64,000 nucleotides of DNA. Origin: Symbiodinium natans (taxonomy: Eukaryota; Sar; Dinophyceae; Suessiales; Symbiodiniaceae). Shown piece after piece: positions 61,798-64,000 of the stretch (the stretch's first letter is position 1; every line of letters begins with the position of its first letter). Both the position numbers and the translations under genes were made by a program. The stretch spans positions 41,001 to 105,000 of the forward strand of contig CAJNDS010000335.1 in NCBI GenBank assembly GCA_905221605.1, written 5' to 3'. Under the pieces are notes generated by a model that ran no database searches, was not told where the DNA came from, and saw only the letters and a list, made by a program, of their open reading frames with translations.

Positions 61798-62804
61798 TAT
61801 TCCCCAATCCCACATCCTACTTCTGCGAGACGCAAGGGGTTCAAGCCCGTAAGTTCATCACCACGTATGACCAGGTTTAGGGTCTAGGGTCTAGAGCTAT
61901 GCTACTTCTAGCCCCCGTGCGAAAGCACCATAGACCTCCAAGTTTGGGGTTACCTAAACCCTAATCCCTAGTTGCTAATCCTAATCCAAAAAAAAAACCC
62001 AATTCCTCAACCCTAAACTCATTCGGGTTCGGGCTTTGTAGGGTTAGGCTTCAAGCCTAGATATCAGACTGGGACGAAAATCAGCACCTAAACCCCAGAC
62101 CGAGGAAGGGTTTAGGGATACGGTTTAGGGTTTAGGGTTTCGGGTTTAGGGTATCCTAGGAGGAACAAGGGTGCCCGTTTTTGCTTCAAGGGGTTTATAT
62201 GGGAACCTAAACCCCCTCCAAAAAAGGGAAACCAACCCTACCCCTGAACCCTGAACCTTAAAGCCGTATTGAGCCATGGCACGAAATCGATGTTCTTCCA
62301 GAGGGATTCCGGAATGGCATCCGGAAAGCCTGAGGTACAGGGATTAGAAACTGAGCGGTTGGATTCAGTGCTTAGCATGCCTAATTTTCAGGGCTTTAGG
62401 ATTTAGGGTTTAGGGCAAAAGGTACCCACGATCATGGCCTCGACACCACGGCATTTCGGCTCTACATTTCCCCTCGTGTCGTACGATGAAGGGCGGGGTC
62501 GAAACGTCGAAACGTCCAAACGTCGAAACCCTAAACCCTAAACCCTAAACCCTAAGGCCTAAACCCTAAACCCTAGCTCTGGGAGTCGCTGCTGTTCGTC
62601 CGACAGCGGGCTTCTAGGGTTTCGGGTTTCGGGTTTCGGGTTTACTCCTAGCAGGGCCTCACAAAAGCTTCTGGTAGCCTCCAGAAGCCTTGAAACCTGC
62701 GTGGGGCTTCCCAGGAGCATCCTCCAAAAGCTTCGAAACCTTCGCTTCATCCAGAAGCTTCCAAAGCCCAAGTTCTAATGAAGGGCCACCCCCCAAGACC
62801 TTTT

Positions 62805-63265
62805 CACAGCGTCTTCGTCAAGGGAAAGTCGTATCGGGACGCTGGCCCTGTCGAGGGGCAGCGCTACCCCTTCGGTAACCCAAATTGCTTTGCGTCGATG
62901 GTTTCCCGTGCTGGCAAATGAGGATCGCAGACGTGGGATGCCAAACGCGCTCAGATAAGCACGTCGCAACGCTAAGCACGTCGGGACGCTGGCCCGGTCG
63001 AGGGGCAGCATACCCCTACGGTAACCAAACCAATCTGTGAGACCATGCCAGTGCCTTCCTTGACGGCAGATGCGGATGCCAACGCCTTCGAACAAGCAGG
63101 GCAAACCCCCCCGACCTTTCACAGCCTAGTTTTGGTCAAGGGAAGGCAAAAAACATTAGGGCAGCGTCTGCTAGAACTTCACCTCTTGTAGCCCTGCCCC
63201 CGCGAGACTCAGATCGGGACGGTGCCGAAACAGCGTGCGCAGGGGCACAGCATGCCCCCGCTGGA
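62805..63265. repeat. Imperfect direct repeats (GACGCTGGCCC-GTCGAGGGGCAGC unit)
   Basis: 62831-62880 and 62988-63030 share GGGACGCTGGCCC-GTCGAGGGGCAGC and TACCCCT-CGGTAACC; a third, weaker copy lies at 63215-63265. TTTCACAGC...GTCAAGGGAA also repeats (62804, 63117). The minus ORF at 62775-63122 covers two copies and shows no known domain. Confidence 0.65.
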
Positions 63266-64000
63266 AAAAGCAAAAACCAGACTTTAGGAACTAAACCCTA
63301 AAAATAGATATGCCGGGTGGCCTGGGGTGGGCTTACCACCACGCGATGTTGCGAGCGACTCGGGCAGAGGGGCCGGCTAGCAAAAATTAGGTGAGGCCCC
63401 GGAGCCCAGCGAGCAATCCAGAACGTAACACACCCAACCCTAAACCCTAAACCCTAAACCCTGGGACTTCGCGGCCGAGGAGCAGGTTTCTGCGAGATGC
63501 AGGGACTGAGCGCCAAGCCTGAGATGGGCCACGGCCCCGTTGCGGTTTAGGGTTTAGGTTTAGGGTTTTAGGTTTTCAGGGTTTCAAGGGTCAAGGAAGG
63601 GTTTGGGGGTTTAGGGCTTCACATGGGTTTAAAACAGGGCTTGAAAAGGTTGTAGAAGGGTTAGAGAAGGGTTTTGAAGGGTTAGGGGCTATGGGATGTA
63701 GAGTTAGGGTCTAGGGTTTAGAACTTGACCAACGCTACTGCCTTCGAACTCCCCCGGTTACAGTATCCTTCGTTCTATTCATGATTCGATCGCAAGCCTC
63801 AGTAATGTTGCCCCCCACGTCCCGAAAGTTGAACAGCCCCACTATGGCATATCATCGACCCTCAACCCTAAGCCCTTCAAAATCTTAAGGCCTTGAAACC
63901 CTAAGCCCAGGAAACCCTAAACCCTATGCCCTTCAACCTTTTTAGCCCTTTTTCAACACTTTAGCACCCCTGTAAAACCGTTTAAAACCCTTTTCAAACC

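Larger units (their letters stand above)
60884..64000. repeat. Thinner telomere-like mosaic to the right edge
   Basis: Short arrays at 61178-61210, 62108-62150, 62525-62575 and 63433-63463. The minus stretch 62585-62620 reads SPLSDEQQRLPEL and may be an exon piece. 63461-63543 minus (RNGAVAHLRLGAQSLHLAET) ends CCCAG next to GGTTTAGGG and is another possible island. The last 280 bases are degenerate CCCTAAA-like sequence. No complete gene. Confidence 0.75.

Noticed and set aside
61820-61850. tRNA T-arm-like GGTTCAAGCCC
   Set aside because: No cloverleaf partner sequences within 80 bases.
4800-64000. Chromosome end (true telomere) in the window
   Set aside because: Repeats occur in both orientations, are interrupted everywhere and do not form a terminal uninterrupted tract.

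Overview
The window looks like nuclear DNA of a dinoflagellate, most likely of the Symbiodiniaceae type. The reasons are: (1) plant/dinoflagellate-type telomere heptamers (TTTAGGG/CCCTAAA) scattered in both orientations through nearly all non-coding DNA; (2) a copia-type retrotransposon with a very long Gag-Pol carrying extra enzyme-like domains; (3) short exon-like islands with GT-AG boundaries instead of compact genes; (4) 11-12 base matches to the 3' end of the dinoflagellate spliced leader in retroelement LTR or LTR-like DNA; (5) many small inverted-repeat elements. No prokaryotic operons, rRNA operon or CRISPR array were seen. Nothing could be checked against a database.

Layout. 1-4.8 kb: the 5' part of a minus-strand retroelement-like unit. 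A proline-rich protein with a HAD-like C-terminal domain (2168-3421) is followed by a Gag-like ORF that runs off the left edge (1-2108). 4.8-33 kb: a mosaic of interstitial telomere-like arrays, G/C homopolymers, microsatellites, several families of small inverted-repeat elements, and coding-looking islands of about 50-130 bp that tend to sit between CCCTAAA on the left and TTTAGGG on the right. 33.36-38.66 kb: a 5.3-kb element with perfect 26-bp terminal inverted repeats, inserted in a GC-rich satellite. It holds an unrecognised minus-strand split gene, nested telomere-like repeats and a small MITE. 38.7-39.4 kb: satellite and a GGTGGTCCCGT minisatellite. 39.4-45.8 kb: more telomere-like mosaic. 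45785-55673: a complete Ty1/copia-order LTR retrotransposon on the minus strand, with identical 210-bp LTRs and a 5-bp TAGGG target duplication inside telomere-like repeats. 55.7-64 kb: mosaic again, with a 5S-rRNA-like relic.

In the retrotransposon the order is Gag (CCCH and CCHC fingers), two tandem aspartic-protease-like domains, a C5-cytosine-methyltransferase-like domain, integrase, a 2OG-Fe(II)-oxygenase-like domain, reverse transcriptase, RNase H, and a C-terminal extension with possible membrane segments and a Cys/His cluster. The primer site matches the anticodon loop of initiator tRNA-Met, as in Drosophila copia and yeast Ty5. The LTRs are identical, yet the coding frame is broken at three places, so this copy is probably young but not autonomous.

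The most notable points are the pairing of base-methylating-like and 2OG-oxygenase-like domains in one retroelement, the spliced-leader-like 12-mer in its LTRs, the half-tRNA primer sites, and the recurring arrangement in which telomere-like repeats of opposite orientation frame exon-like islands and could supply both splice sites.
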